Of a stretch of DNA of 64,000 nucleotides, positions 49,850 to 60,700 are shown in pieces. Origin of the DNA: Actinostola sp. cb2023 (lineage: Eukaryota > Cnidaria > Anthozoa > Actiniaria > Actinostolidae); assembly GCA_033675265.1 (NCBI GenBank), contig JAUJYZ010000967.1:340001-404000 (forward strand). The letters run 5' to 3'. The notes under the pieces were generated by a model that made no database searches, was not told the DNA's origin, and saw only the letters and a list, made by a program, of their open reading frames with translations. The position numbers and the translations under genes were made by a program. Every line of letters begins with the position of its first letter. Positions within the stretch are counted from its first letter, which is position 1.

Positions 49850-50606
49850 CAGGGGCGTAGCGTGCTTTTTTCCCAATGTACGCACATAGCAACGATCGCC
49901 GAAGGCGTGAGCATCTAGGGGGTTGAGGGGGCATGCCCCCCTGAAAATTTAGTGAATCAAGAGCCTTGGAAATACCATTGTCTTCGTTTTCCAGCGGACT
50001 TGCTCGCTACATAAATACATAGTAAAATGCATTTATCACTCAGCTTTTTGGGGGGATTGATGTAAAGGTTATATAAAGGATTCATGTAAAGGCTGTGTAA
50101 ATGATTTATGTATAGGTCATGTAAAGGATTTATGTAAAGGATGTCAGTAAAGGATTTATGTAAAGGTTATGTAAAGGATTTATGTAAACGGGTTACTGTA
50201 TACCGCTACCGTTATATATATCGCTAATAGCGATATAACAACCCGAGGCGAAGCCAGTTTTTTGGTATTTATTTTGTTTGAGACTGCACTAACTACAATT
50301 ATCATTATACATGCCTACAATGACTGACTGCAAGGGGAAATGTATTGGGGACACAATCTGACGAGCGGCGAAGGCGCGAGCTCGTAGGGGGATGCGGGGG
50401 CATGCTCCCCGAAAAATTTTGAGGTATAGGGTCTCCAAAATAGCATTTTCCTGCCTTCTGTGAGTAGTTTCCAGGAAGTTTAAACTGATTCAGCTGTTAA
50501 GATTTTGTCTTAGATTTCATATTTTTTAAATATTTTTATGTTTCTTATAATATTTATATTTTAAGGATTTTAAATTGTACGCACGTATATGCACGCTACG
50601 CCCCTG
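49850..50606. mobile_element. 757-bp hAT-like MITE (CAGGGGCGTAGCGTGC ends), nested
   Basis: CAGGGGCGTAGCGTGC...GCACGCTACGCCCCTG termini with flanking ACTTG (49,845-49,849 and 50,607-50,611); an 8-bp duplication ACTTGnAG is also possible. The mirror arm at 47,925-47,945 (reverse: CCTCAACTTGAAGATAAC) is the uninterrupted site. The interior contains a 24-bp minisatellite (TAAAGGATTTATG, 50,060-50,190) and no long frame. Confidence 0.9.
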
Positions 50607-51715
50607 ACTTGTAGATAACAATTGGTGAAATAAACGACATGTCTATCAAGAATGGATGGTTGTCACTTGCCTCCGTCCTTTTCAATATTTTCTAGATAAT
50701 AATTTGACATTTTAATAATCAAAAATATGTCCCAGGAGACCTCCTTGCTCCAGCTTGTTTCAATGCTTATGTGATCACTTGACAATTACCATTTTGGTAT
50801 AACCTTTTCATATATACTGGCATTTGCGTGACCTAGAGGAATTATTTTTAGCAGCCTCGTTTCCATGCCTACGATGTCACGTGACCACTATTTCCCATAT
50901 AAACTGTCAAAAACAATTAAGGGCATCAATGTTTGTTATTTAGCCAAGTTTGGTGAGCAATGGTACAGTGTTTATTGAGGTTATAAGCAGCTTTATATTC
51001 CAGCCTCGTTTCCATGCTTGGGTGGTCACGTGATCAATATTTCCCGCACAAACTGCCAGAAACAATAAGAGAGCATCTGTTTTTATAATGTAGCCGAGTT
51101 TGGTAAGCAATGGTGCACGTTTATGTAAGTTATAAGGATTTTCATACTCCAGCCTCGTTTCCATGCTGGTCTATATACGTCATAATTTCGAAATCCTATA
51201 AATCCCGTTTTAGCAAGTTACAAAGTTGCCATCAAAACTTTTCATGTTTACTAGACCCCAATGAACACTTCTAGACCGGTGGCTTGCTTTCAGCACGAAA
51301 TTCCCACGGGACCTTATATTATGACATTTGCCTCAATGCCAATGGCAATATGGGCCGGATTGGTTTGACGAAGACCAACGAGCTCGATCAGGTAGATAGG
51401 TCAGCGACAGCATCTGGGATACTAACTGTGTCTTTCAAAAGCATTCAAGTACATGCTGTCTCCTTCGGTCAACTCTCAGGATCGACTGTAGAAGTAACTT
51501 AAGCTTAAGTACTTCATTGCATGTGGAACTGGACGTGACTGAGCACACAACAGCGCTCGAAAACTCATAAAAGAACATTGTCTTCCCCTTGAAATGTCAC
51601 TAAATTGTTCATGACCCGGATGAATGCTTCCAGCAATGAATAAAGTTGCATTTGACATCATGGATTTGTAGAAAACGAACACTTTCCTGGCTTGAATCAG
51701 CGAAAAATAAACGAT

Positions 51716-52010
51716 ACTCCAACCAGGCTACAACCTGAGACAAGTTCATTGGGACACCTTTACATTTTACCCAATGTTTCAACTGTGACTGATAGGGACT
51801 TGAAATTCATCCCCTCCCCCTCCCTCCCCCTCACCCCCACGAACAATGTTGATTCTCCCGGAACACTTTGGAAGTTGACATGCAGCCGTGGACACCAACA
51901 TTGTTCGTGGGGGAAGGGGGGAGGGGAAGGGAAGCCCAAAGTAAAGTTTGTGACGATATTGACCATTGGGTACCCTTTGTCCCTATATATCCTGTCTCGG
52001 GTTGTAGTAA
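51716..52010. repeat. Imperfect foldback with CCCCCACGAACAATGTTG arms
   Basis: CAACCTGAGAC...CCCCCACGAACAATGTTG is mirrored by CAACATTGTTCGTGGGGG...GTCTCGGGTTG. Open frames on both strands here (134 and 138 codons) come from the foldback. Confidence 0.65.
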
Positions 52011-52335
52011 CAGAAGACACGAGGTTCAATACGTGGTGTGAGTGCGCTGATCGGAAGTACCGTGGCTCACAAAAATCATCTCCACAAACTCCGTGAAATC
52101 TCAGTCGAGACTCGCAACTCATCCACATAAGTGCCCAGATCCCACACGACCACACATGACACAGGAACTCCGTCAAGATTAGTTCGCTGCTCGCTACGCT
52201 CGCAGCAATAATTAGTTAGAATTATCTTTTTACACGGCTCAAAGGGAGAGCACTTTGTAATTAATTTTTTAATTTTAGTGATTTTGATTCCGTGTCTAAA
52301 TAAAGTTCATTCATTCATTCATTCAATACGAAGTG

Positions 52336-52434
52336 ATAGGGCGATTTCTTTACTCGGGTGGTGATTGGTTCCGAAGTTTATCTATCGGCGAGATTTCTCT
52401 ACTTGGGTAGTGATTGGTTCCGAAGTTTATCTAT
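52336..52434. repeat. 49-bp tandem duplication
   Basis: GTGATTGGTTCCGAAGTTTA at 52,361 recurs at 52,410 within a 49-bp unit, two copies, directly beside a short (ATTC)n run. Confidence 0.85.
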
Positions 52435-52435
52435 T

Positions 52436-53117
52436 CTCAAGTATGTTAAGGCCTGGTTCATGAAGCCATCACTCAAAATTACGTTTATTTTTAGTATTCC
52501 CCACGATTCATTTCTATGGCATTGATATTTAAGCATAAGATTATATTCAAGATGTTTGATGATTTAGTCATAAAAATACTGACGTCAAGTGGTCACGTGA
52601 CCTGGGCATGTGAAATTTCGTTTTTTAAATATGCGGTCGCGAGTTTAAGATATGCTGAAATAGTTTTTATGCTACAACATTAAGGACAACTAATGAAAAA
52701 AGATAGCGTTTGGAAAACCTGTCCCATAATTTTAGTTATCGAGAAAATTGAGAAAACGTATTCTGGCTAAATGGTCACGTGACCTATTTTCGTAAATATC
52801 TCTCTTAAGAGAAATCAGAGACAAGTTTTCCAAACGCAGTTGTGTAGAGCACTAGCATTGACAACATATGCAATTGTTTGTTTTTACACTGTTCTTAAAA
52901 CCGCGACCGCATTTTAAAGTAAATTTTCAAAGACTGTTGTCACGTGGTTAATCACGTGTTCAGCTTTTTGGGTATTTTGTTTACTTCAATCAATTAAGGA
53001 TGTCGAACTCTATGGCTGTGCTAAGTTTCGTAATGTTTGGTAAAAAGGAAGTGACATTATAATTTTTTACATTTTTTTCTCGTTTTTGGGCTTGAACCAG
53101 GCCTTAACATACTTGAG
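52436..53117. mobile_element. 682-bp element with 25-bp terminal inverted repeats
   Basis: CTCAAGTATGTTAAGGCCTG + GTTCA at the left is mirrored by TGAACCAGGCCTTAACATAC + TTGAG at the right. The interior has several CACGTGACC words and no long frame. Possibly TTAA-flanked inside the repeat (TTAA|GGCC...GGCC|TTAA), which would make it piggyBac-like; unproven. Confidence 0.8.
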
Positions 53118-54280
53118 TTGTTACTTACTTACTTACTTTCGGAAAACTCAGACGATGGCAATAGTGGCTAGCTGCACAAGCGCAGTAGCCACAAAAATAG
53201 AATCTAAAAATATTTTTTTCCTAAAAAGTTAGAATCAAAAAACGAATTTTGGATTTCATTTGATGCAAAAAGATATACAACAGACTTCCCACAAAGATTC
53301 AGATGCGAATAGAGTATCCAAAAATCGTAACTGCTCACTCAAAACATCCTTGAATAACGATGCTAAACCACACACGGTCAAAGTGCTCGAATTTTCCGCC
53401 AACGTACAGTAACTTTGTTTTCCTGCCTCGTTGTGTTACGAACGCTACGTACTGTAAGGCGATCTACTTATGAATGCCATTCATATGTCATCAGGTATTG
53501 GATCACATATTTGTGCACGTGGTGGATTATCCACGCTTGTGTAAACAAAGGCGCCACTTGACTTGAAAACTCTTTTGCCTTTTATTTCGGAAACAAAATA
53601 GCCATGAATCAAGCGCACATTTTGAGTTCCGGGAGGTTTCTTGGTGTTGCAGAACACCAGATGACGTTAGACAATGAACACAAAGAACGAGAAGAATGAA
53701 CTTGAACCAAAACAATTAAATACCCTGCATACAAAGAAACCTAACCAAGAATACAATGCAGACTGTAGCACCAAGAAACACCCGAGTTCCGGGTCAAATG
53801 AATTTTATCCGATTTAGCTGAAATTTGGTAGACGCTTTTTCAGATAAATATTCTTAAAATATGTGTCTCCGAATTTTAATATTCAATTTCCTTCGAAAGT
53901 TATAACTTGTTTTGTAAAGTGTTTCCCAGTTTTTGCAGAGCTCGAAGTTTAGCACCGTATAAAAATGCAACAGGTTAATTTATCGATAAACGGAGACACC
54001 TTTTTTGTAAGCTATATATCTCATGAGCTTATAAAGGTATTAGTCGAGGATTTCCGATAAATTGCGGCTGTATGGGACCTCTGCGATGATAGTGATGTCA
54101 AAATCTGAACTTTTTTACCTATTTCAAATATACTGTTTTTGTTCTAAAAACTAATTGTTTTATTGAATTCTGCATTTATTCAGCTTTCAGAAAATGTATA
54201 CTTTATAAAGGTTTTAACGTAGCGAGTACGCGCTAGAGCGTGTTGCGTGCATGATGGTCGTTTGGGGTACCCTGATACCT
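53118..54280. other. No gene recognised
   Basis: AT-rich spacer. A 62-codon minus-strand frame near 53,527-53,715 has a hydrophobic start but no similarity or splice context. Confidence 0.5.
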
Positions 54281-54591
54281 TAAATCGAACAGCAGTGTCA
54301 AAATGAACTCCAGAAATGAAAAGAGCAGCTCGAAATTAGTAAAAGGGCGAAGTTTCAGCTCATAATGTCTGACACAGGAGAAATGACATTAAAAATAAAA
54401 TCGATTAGAGCTTTTTAAAAGCATTAGTAATGCTTATCCAGCACATTTTCCTATACGAATCCTATTTTTTTAATGTCATTTCTCCTCGGTGTCCGAGACA
54501 TTAATATAAGAAGCTGAAACTTCGCCCTTTTACTAATTCCGAGCTGCTCTTTTCATTTCTGGAGTTCATTTTGACATTGCTGTTCGATTTA
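54281..54591. mobile_element. 311-bp foldback element (TAAATCGAACAGCAG ends)
   Basis: Arms of about 125 bp: TAAATCGAACAGCAGTGTCA...GAAATGACATTAAAAAT is mirrored by ATTAATGTCATTTCTCC...GCTGTTCGATTTA with several substitutions. Flanked on the left by GGGGTACCCTGATACC. Confidence 0.88.
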
Positions 54592-54780
54592 GGGGGGTCA
54601 GGGTCACGTGACTTCTTAGTGCAAGTGACCCAGCTTTATGTTGTGTCAGTTTACGGTCTTTTCTCGTTGAGTAAACGGGCCTTTATCGCTATAGTGGCTG
54701 TACATACTAGATATTAGAAGTGTCTTGAGTTATGGCTTCAATTACATTACTAAGTCAGTGGTCCCAGAAACCTTCTGCCT

Positions 54781-54990
54781 AGGTACTTCATATATGGTAC
54801 ATTTTTATTAGTTATGCCTCGTTCTCTCAAATGGTACATTTTTATTATGTATGCGTCGTTCTATCATATTTATATCGTATTTTAACATCTCATAGTACGC
54901 AAAACATTAAGAATATACTTAAAAATACGGATTATTGTATATAGACAATGTACTATGGTCCACCATATTGTACCATATATGAAGTACCTA
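54781..54990. mobile_element. 210-bp MITE with 20-bp perfect ends (AGGTACTTCATATATGGTAC)
   Basis: AGGTACTTCATATATGGTAC and its exact reverse complement bound the element. The interior shows an internal duplication (TGGTACATTTTTATTA...TATGC(C/G)TCGTTCT). A relative lies at 39,087. Confidence 0.9.
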
Positions 54991-55149
54991 CCACCTTCTG
55001 GTTGTTGCTCTGAAACTCTTTGCCACCTACTTAGCAATATAACAGAGAAATTTAACTGACTATCATGCACTTTCTTAGAATCTTTGGTCCAACCGTTTCA
55101 TAACGAAGTTAAATAATATAATATTGAATAATATTGTAGGTTGAATAAA

Positions 55150-55175
55150 GTTTATGTATGTATGTATGTATGTTG
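55150..55175. repeat. (TATG)n microsatellite
   Basis: TTTATGTATGTATGTATGTATG, about five units. Confidence 0.9.
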
Positions 55176-55687
55176 AATAAATGAGGCGCGCGCACAGGCA
55201 GCCCAACATAAAGAATGATTATGCGAGTTATTCAAAATCGCTGATCAAAATGTTTGAATTCTGTCTCAGCTACTTTGCCTTAAAATGTAGTTTATCACGC
55301 ATATAGTCGCTAGTCTATCTAGAGCGCTCATCGAAATCTTGAGATATTTTAGAAAAAACGATTTCAACGATCTTTGTTTATCGTTGCCAAGGAAACCTCT
55401 ATCGAGCTGAAATTGACATTATTCTAAATTTCCATCTTTGCCCGATAACTGGTGCAAAAGTCGTTTTGATCAGTCTAGGATAAGTCTATCAATTCGCTGA
55501 ATGAAAAAAACTGCTTTCAAAAGTGAACACACAATTTTAGTACGCAGCAATGAACTCGTCTGAAAGATATGCGGCGATTTAAAATGACAGATTTAAAATC
55601 GCAGAGCAGTCACAACACACACAAGATATAATCATTTTCTTTATTAGTAGATAATATATAAATTATTAAAAATTGTAATTTTTGGCT

Positions 55688-56660
55688 ACAATTTAGGTCC
55701 AAAATCGAGCGCACGTGATTACACGACAGCAGTGTAAGATCCTGATTGGTCCAAAATCGAGCGTACGTGATTTAAACGACAGCAGTTTAAGGTCCTGAAA
55801 TGTCCAAAATCGTGCACACGTGATTAAACGACAGCAGTATAAGATCCTGATTGGTCCAAAATCGAGCGTACGTGATTAAACGACAGCAGTATAAGATCCT
55901 GATTGGTCCAAAATCGTGCGCACGTGATTAAACGACAGCAGTATAAGATCCTAATTGGTCCAAAATCGTGCGCACGTGATTAAACGACAGCAGTGTAAGA
56001 AAATGAACTAGAAGTTCTTGATTGAGATGCGTGACACTTACTTTTTAGATAAAATGGTAAACAAAATTATTTAAAGTGTCAATTGTATTTTTAAATACAA
56101 TACAATTGACACTTTAAATAATTTTGTTTACCATTGTTTTAGCAGTATAAGATCCTGATTGGTCCAAAATCGTGCGCACGTGATTAAACGACAGCAAGAT
56201 CCTGATTGGTCCAAAATCGTGCGCACGTGATTAAACGACAGCAGTATAAGATCCTATAATATATATGAAGACAATGAAACACGCCATACAGCTACGTTGT
56301 TCTTTATGATATCAAAGGCCTTTCGGCTTCACAGCCCTCGTCAGTGATACAATATTAGTTGACTAAGATTGCGTGTCAGCGAACACCCAGATCTAAGTTG
56401 GGATCCCTGTGCGTAGTGCACAGGGATCCACTCTATTAAGGCCCTCCGGCTCCCCTGTACGTAATTTATTTATCCATGCTATAAGATCCTGATTGGTCCA
56501 AAATCGTGCGCACGTGATTAAACGACAGCAGTGTAAGATCCTGATTGGTCCAAAAGAGAGCGCACGTGATTAAACGACAGCAGTGTAAGATCCTGATTGG
56601 TCCAAAATCGAGCGCACGTGATTAAACGATTGCAGTGTAAGGTCCTGATTGGTCACGTCC
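55688..56660. repeat. 52-bp tandem array (GTCCAAAATCG(A/T)GCGCACGTGA), about 11 copies, twice interrupted
   Basis: Units read GTGATTAAACGACAGCAGTA / TAAGATCCTGATTGGTCCAA / AATCGTGCGCAC. Interruptions are a hairpin insertion (56,020-56,145) and about 200 bp of unrelated sequence (56,262-56,475, with TCACAGCCCTCGTCAGTGA). Each unit carries a CACGTGAT E-box-like core. Confidence 0.95.
56053..56135. mobile_element. 83-bp perfect hairpin inserted in 52-bp array
   Basis: AATGGTAAACAAAATTATTT... (56,053-56,087) is exactly mirrored at 56,101-56,135, with a 13-bp loop. 35-bp arms without mismatch. Confidence 0.92.
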
Positions 56661-56819
56661 TTTGAGTAATGGTTCATTCTCCCCTAAGCCTGGGCTCTCA
56701 TTGTCTGGATCATCAGAGGCTTGGACCTGTACGCAAATGACAATGCTTTTAATTACACTGTGTTATTTTACCATCATCACAATCGTTGAAGTGCGAACAC
56801 GAAAATAACAACACTTTCA

Positions 56820-57265
56820 GACAAACTCCTGTCTAGACGGCCATCAATCAAATTAGCTTTGCTATGATTGGTTAAAGTCTACACACGCCCATGTTGTTTG
56901 ATTGACGTCCGACTATTGTCCAATCAGACAATCAAACTAGCTTTGTTATGATTGGCTAAAGTCTGCACACGCCCATGTTGTCTGATTGACGTGCGGCTAT
57001 TTCCAATCAGACAATCAAACTAGCTTTGCCATGATTGGTTAAAGTCTAGACACGCCCATGTCGTCTGATTGACGTGCGGCTATTTCCAATCAGACAATCA
57101 AACTAGCTTTGCTATGATTGGTTAAAGTCTAGACACGCCCATGTTGTCTGATTGACGTGCGGCTATTTCCAATCAGACAATCAAACTAGCTTTGCTATGA
57201 TTGGTTAAAGTCTGGACACGCCCATGTTGTCTGATTGACGTGCGGCTATTTTCAATCAGACAAGA
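56820..57265. repeat. 83-bp tandem array, five copies
   Basis: ACGCCCATG recurs at 56,885, 56,969, 57,052, 57,135 and 57,218. Units contain CTAGCTTTGCTATGATTGGT, GTCTGATTGACGTGCGGCTA and CAATCAGACAATCAAA; the last two form a short inverted repeat (TCTGATTG / CAATCAGA) in every unit, and TGACGTGC resembles a CRE half-site. Confidence 0.95.
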
Positions 57266-57458
57266 CTTATTGAAGATTGCACTTCAACGATGTGGTTGTA
57301 AATACAATAGAGTACGGTATATGCCAAATTATATATTATACAGTCAGCGTACGCAACTGTTTGTGCACACTACAAATAGAGGGCAGCCATGACAGGGGGC
57401 AGGAACAATAAAATCATTTTACATGAGAAAGAATTCAATTCAAACCCTCTATGGAGTC

Positions 57459-57609
57459 GTTTTCGTATGAGTGGGAAAGTCACGGTACCGTGCTGTGCCG
57501 TATTGAAAGAGTTTGATTGGATGATATGCATCTGCACGCTTTTTGATTGGTTCATAAAGGAAGCCATTTGAGTGTCACGGTACCACAGGGTTCCCACTCA
57601 TACGAAAAC
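57459..57609. mobile_element. MITE with GTTTTCGTATGAGTGGGAA ends, copy 2
   Basis: The 19-bp ends GTTTTCGTATGAGTGGGAA / TTCCCACTCATACGAAAAC are perfect. Same family as 37,305-37,511 (shared CGGTACC/CACGGTAC and TTGATTGG-type interior). It lies just downstream of the last recognised SLC35F6 exon. Confidence 0.85.
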
Positions 57610-57688
57610 AAACACCAAGTCACAGAATATTAAAAACAAAAGGGAAATAAACAAACCAATTTGGGATCGCAAGGTCCCGTATGCTCAC

Positions 57689-57783
57689 CTGTAGTGGCGG
57701 GTCGGGCTTGGGCATTAACGGTGGAATAATTAAAAGCTCGTTGTAAAGAGCTGTGCCAAGCAGAAGGAAAAGGAACCCATCAA
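57689..57783 (-). CDS. SLC35F6: SLC35F6 exon (GTALYNEL, last helix)
   Basis: Encodes DGFLFLLLGTALYNELLIIP + PLMPKPDPPLQ, matching human GFLILLIGTALYNG. A good donor (CAG|GTGAGC) would lead to a further C-terminal exon that I did not find. Reading straight on instead gives 22 more codons and a TGA at 57,620-57,622. Confidence 0.9.
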
Positions 57784-60700
57784 CTGTGGATGGAAATCAT
57801 GAGTCAATTTAATAAGTGGCTTTAAACATTCAAAATATGAGGCACAACAGTAATGTGTCATTATGTGACTGAAGCTATAAGAAGAGTCTTTTAGCGAGGA
57901 GCCCTGTTTATTCAGTACTTGATTCCGAGAATCATGGATGATAGAATCCATGCGAAGTACTAGGCAATATTGTTTGTTTGCTTGTTGGTTTGTTTGTTGG
58001 TTTGTTTATTTGTTGGTTTTTAAATTTGTTGGTTTATTTTTTGCTGTTGGTTTATTTGTTTGTTTGCTTGTCTGTTTACCTGTCTGTTTGCTTGTTGGTT
58101 TGTTTATTTGATGCCGTTTGTTTTAGCGGTCTTGCTGTAGTTGGCTAGATAATGCGCTGTAGTACCAATGGCCCATTTCGCGGTTAATGACGTATTTCTG
58201 GGTACCCTGTGGATTAACACGGAAGCGAGGCAATTTCGGGCAAATCCGCCGGCTTTGTTTACAAAATATTCGTAGTATGATTTTTTTCTGTACTCAACGA
58301 TCGTAAAAAGATAGAAAAATACCGTAGATTTGCTCGACTAAGCAAAGAAACTCGCAACAAGTTCATACATACAGATCAAGAGTTCTCACCTTGAAATATG
58401 CCATATTTTTTGTCCCAGGTTTCACCAAAACCCTATCAACACGGACACAAGTGAATTAAAACAAAACGAAGACACTTTAGGAATAATTTTAACAACAGTA
58501 AGACGCTTTCCTACAAATACCTATCTCGGTCATCTCAGTACAGTAATGAAAACAAGATGGCGGCTGTAAATTTAACCACAATCCTTTGCGAACCCAAATG
58601 AGAAGTGATCAGATTTACAAACTGTGTGACAGCTGTTGTCATTTGTATTTATTATTACTCGGTAAAGCTGTGGCATATAAACGTTGTCGCTTAAAGGTGG
58701 CTCCCGCAAAATTAATGACCGATTTGCCGTATTTATTAACTCGCTCGCTCCGCGTCAATAGTGCTTGTATTTGGACGGTGTATTCAAAATTATCATCACT
58801 GTTCGAGCCGAAATCACGTAACAACTGACAGGTCTGGACAAATATTGACAACAAAAATATGAACTGGTGATTTCGGCTCGATCAATTTCCTTCTTACCTC
58901 GTCAGAACCACAGGGAGCCCAAGCATAAATTCAGTAAAAAATAAAATTCGAAATAAAGTATTTTTTTCACCAGGAAGGTTAAGTTAACAGACAACAAAGG
59001 TGTATAGCGGAAAAAAATACTTTATTTCGAATTTTATTTACTGAATTTATGCTTGGGCTCCCTGTGGTCAGAACATTAGGAATCAGAACGCTTGGCAGCA
59101 GTTTTAGTGAAAATAGTGTCGTTTGAATATCAGCTGGCATTTACAAACGCGGCTTACAATGATAATTTTGAATACACCGTCCAAAGGCAGAATAGTTGAA
59201 ATAGTATTTATGTTAAGCACAATAAAATCCAAGCAATATTGACGCGGAGCGAGCGAGTTGAAAAATACGGCAAACCGGTCATTCATTATGCGGGAACCAA
59301 AGCACGCAAGCTTACGTGACAAGACTGAAAGGAATCATGTGTAATTTTGATTGTCCGTTTGTTTTCTACAAGAAGAAGGTACATTTATGCTACTAACAAC
59401 AGTATAGTGGAAGCAGAGGCCATAAATATTTTCCGTTACAAATTTTATCGTTTTCAACACTCTGTTCTGGGGTTCAATTTCTACACGGGGCATAGTAGCT
59501 TCTGCGCGCAAAGGATTATGGTCAAATGTACAATCCACCATCTTTTTCTGTAAAGCTGTTGGTTTGTTTACGTTTCAAGTAAAATGCGTTTATATTTCGA
59601 TAAATTACCTCATGAAAGACATAGTACACAAAAAGGTCGACAAGCCACACAACAATGGTTCTGCAAGCGTCTATTAATGTTCTGTGAACCGCTGGAAAGG
59701 AAATAAAAACGTCGTTTAGAATCCAGTCCTGAGTAGTTTATACAGTCATTCTCAAAAAGGTTGTCCAGATGAAAAGACTGTTGCGCGCATATGGTGCAAC
59801 TTTTCTTGCAACGTTGCGCAACGTTGCAAGAAAAGTTGCACCGTGTCCGGGCTCTTAGATTACGCGCGCGCATCTCGTAGTCTTTATATTTCTATCGCTG
59901 TAACGAATGCAGTATGCAGTATTCAACATTTTTTGAAATAGCTGTATTCATATATATCAGATACAAAATGGCCTTACCTGTTAATGACTTTGTCACTGAT
60001 AGTCCAAAGAAATTGTAAAACGAAATAGAACATATATACAAAACTGCAAAACGAGAAAAAATACATCAGTTTTACTTTATAATTGCTACTGCCATTACCA
60101 CTGCTATAACTCAGTAGGGCCAGGAAGTTTGCACACTCAGTGGGGCCAGGAAGTTTGCACACTCAGTGGGGCCAGGAAGTTTTGCAAACTCAGTGGGGTT
60201 TACAAACTCAGTGGGGCCAGGAAGTTTGCAAACTCAGTGGGGCCAGGAAGTTTGCACACTCAGTGGGGCCAGGAAGTTTGCAAACTCAGTGGGGCCAGGA
60301 AGTTTGCAAACTCAGTGGGGCCAGGAAGTTTGCAAACTCAGTGGGGCCAGGAAGTTTGCAAACTCAGTGGGGCCAGGAAGTTTGCAAACTCAGTGAGGCC
60401 AGGAAGTTTGCAAACTCAGTGGGGCCAGGGAATTTGCAAACTCAGTGGGGCCAGGATGAGGGGAGAGGAGAGAAGGGGAGGAAGGATCACCAGCAAGTTT
60501 AATGACGGATCAGTGAAAATCTAGAAGCGAAATTCACTTTGGCTAATCAACACATCTATAGTTTCCACACCTGACATGATTAACAGTTTGGTGTCGTTCT
60601 TCATCATCAAAAGCGCATCAAGGCTGTTCTCATAGCTGTGATGGTTCTGATCCCCAGGAATGTAGTATAGCACTGGTAGGACTAACTGTTACATAAATAA

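Larger units (their letters stand above)
47245..51303. mobile_element. Composite 4-kb inverted-repeat element
   Basis: The left arm 47,245-48,000 (CGGGAATTTCGTGCTGAAAG...) is the reverse complement of the right arm, which runs from about 49,785 to 51,303 and is split by a 757-bp insertion (49,850-50,606). Each arm carries 149-bp tandem units marked by CATGGAAACGAGGCTGG (47,384, 47,533, 47,682). Between the arms are two decayed coding fragments facing each other. This could be a large foldback transposon, or two insertions of one element head to head. Confidence 0.85.

Noticed and set aside
51692..52176. 134- and 138-codon frames on opposite strands
   Set aside because: They mirror each other because the region is a foldback; no protein similarity.
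55688..57265. Regular 52-bp and 83-bp repeats considered as CRISPR-like or as a tRNA cluster
   Set aside because: Units are identical throughout without variable spacers, and no cloverleaf can be drawn.
57270..57360. Minus-strand segment encoding TVLYCIYNHIVEV as the final SLC35F6 helix
   Set aside because: It superficially resembles GTxxYN, but the real helix (GFLFLLLGTALYNEL) was found at 57,689-57,783 with correct phase.
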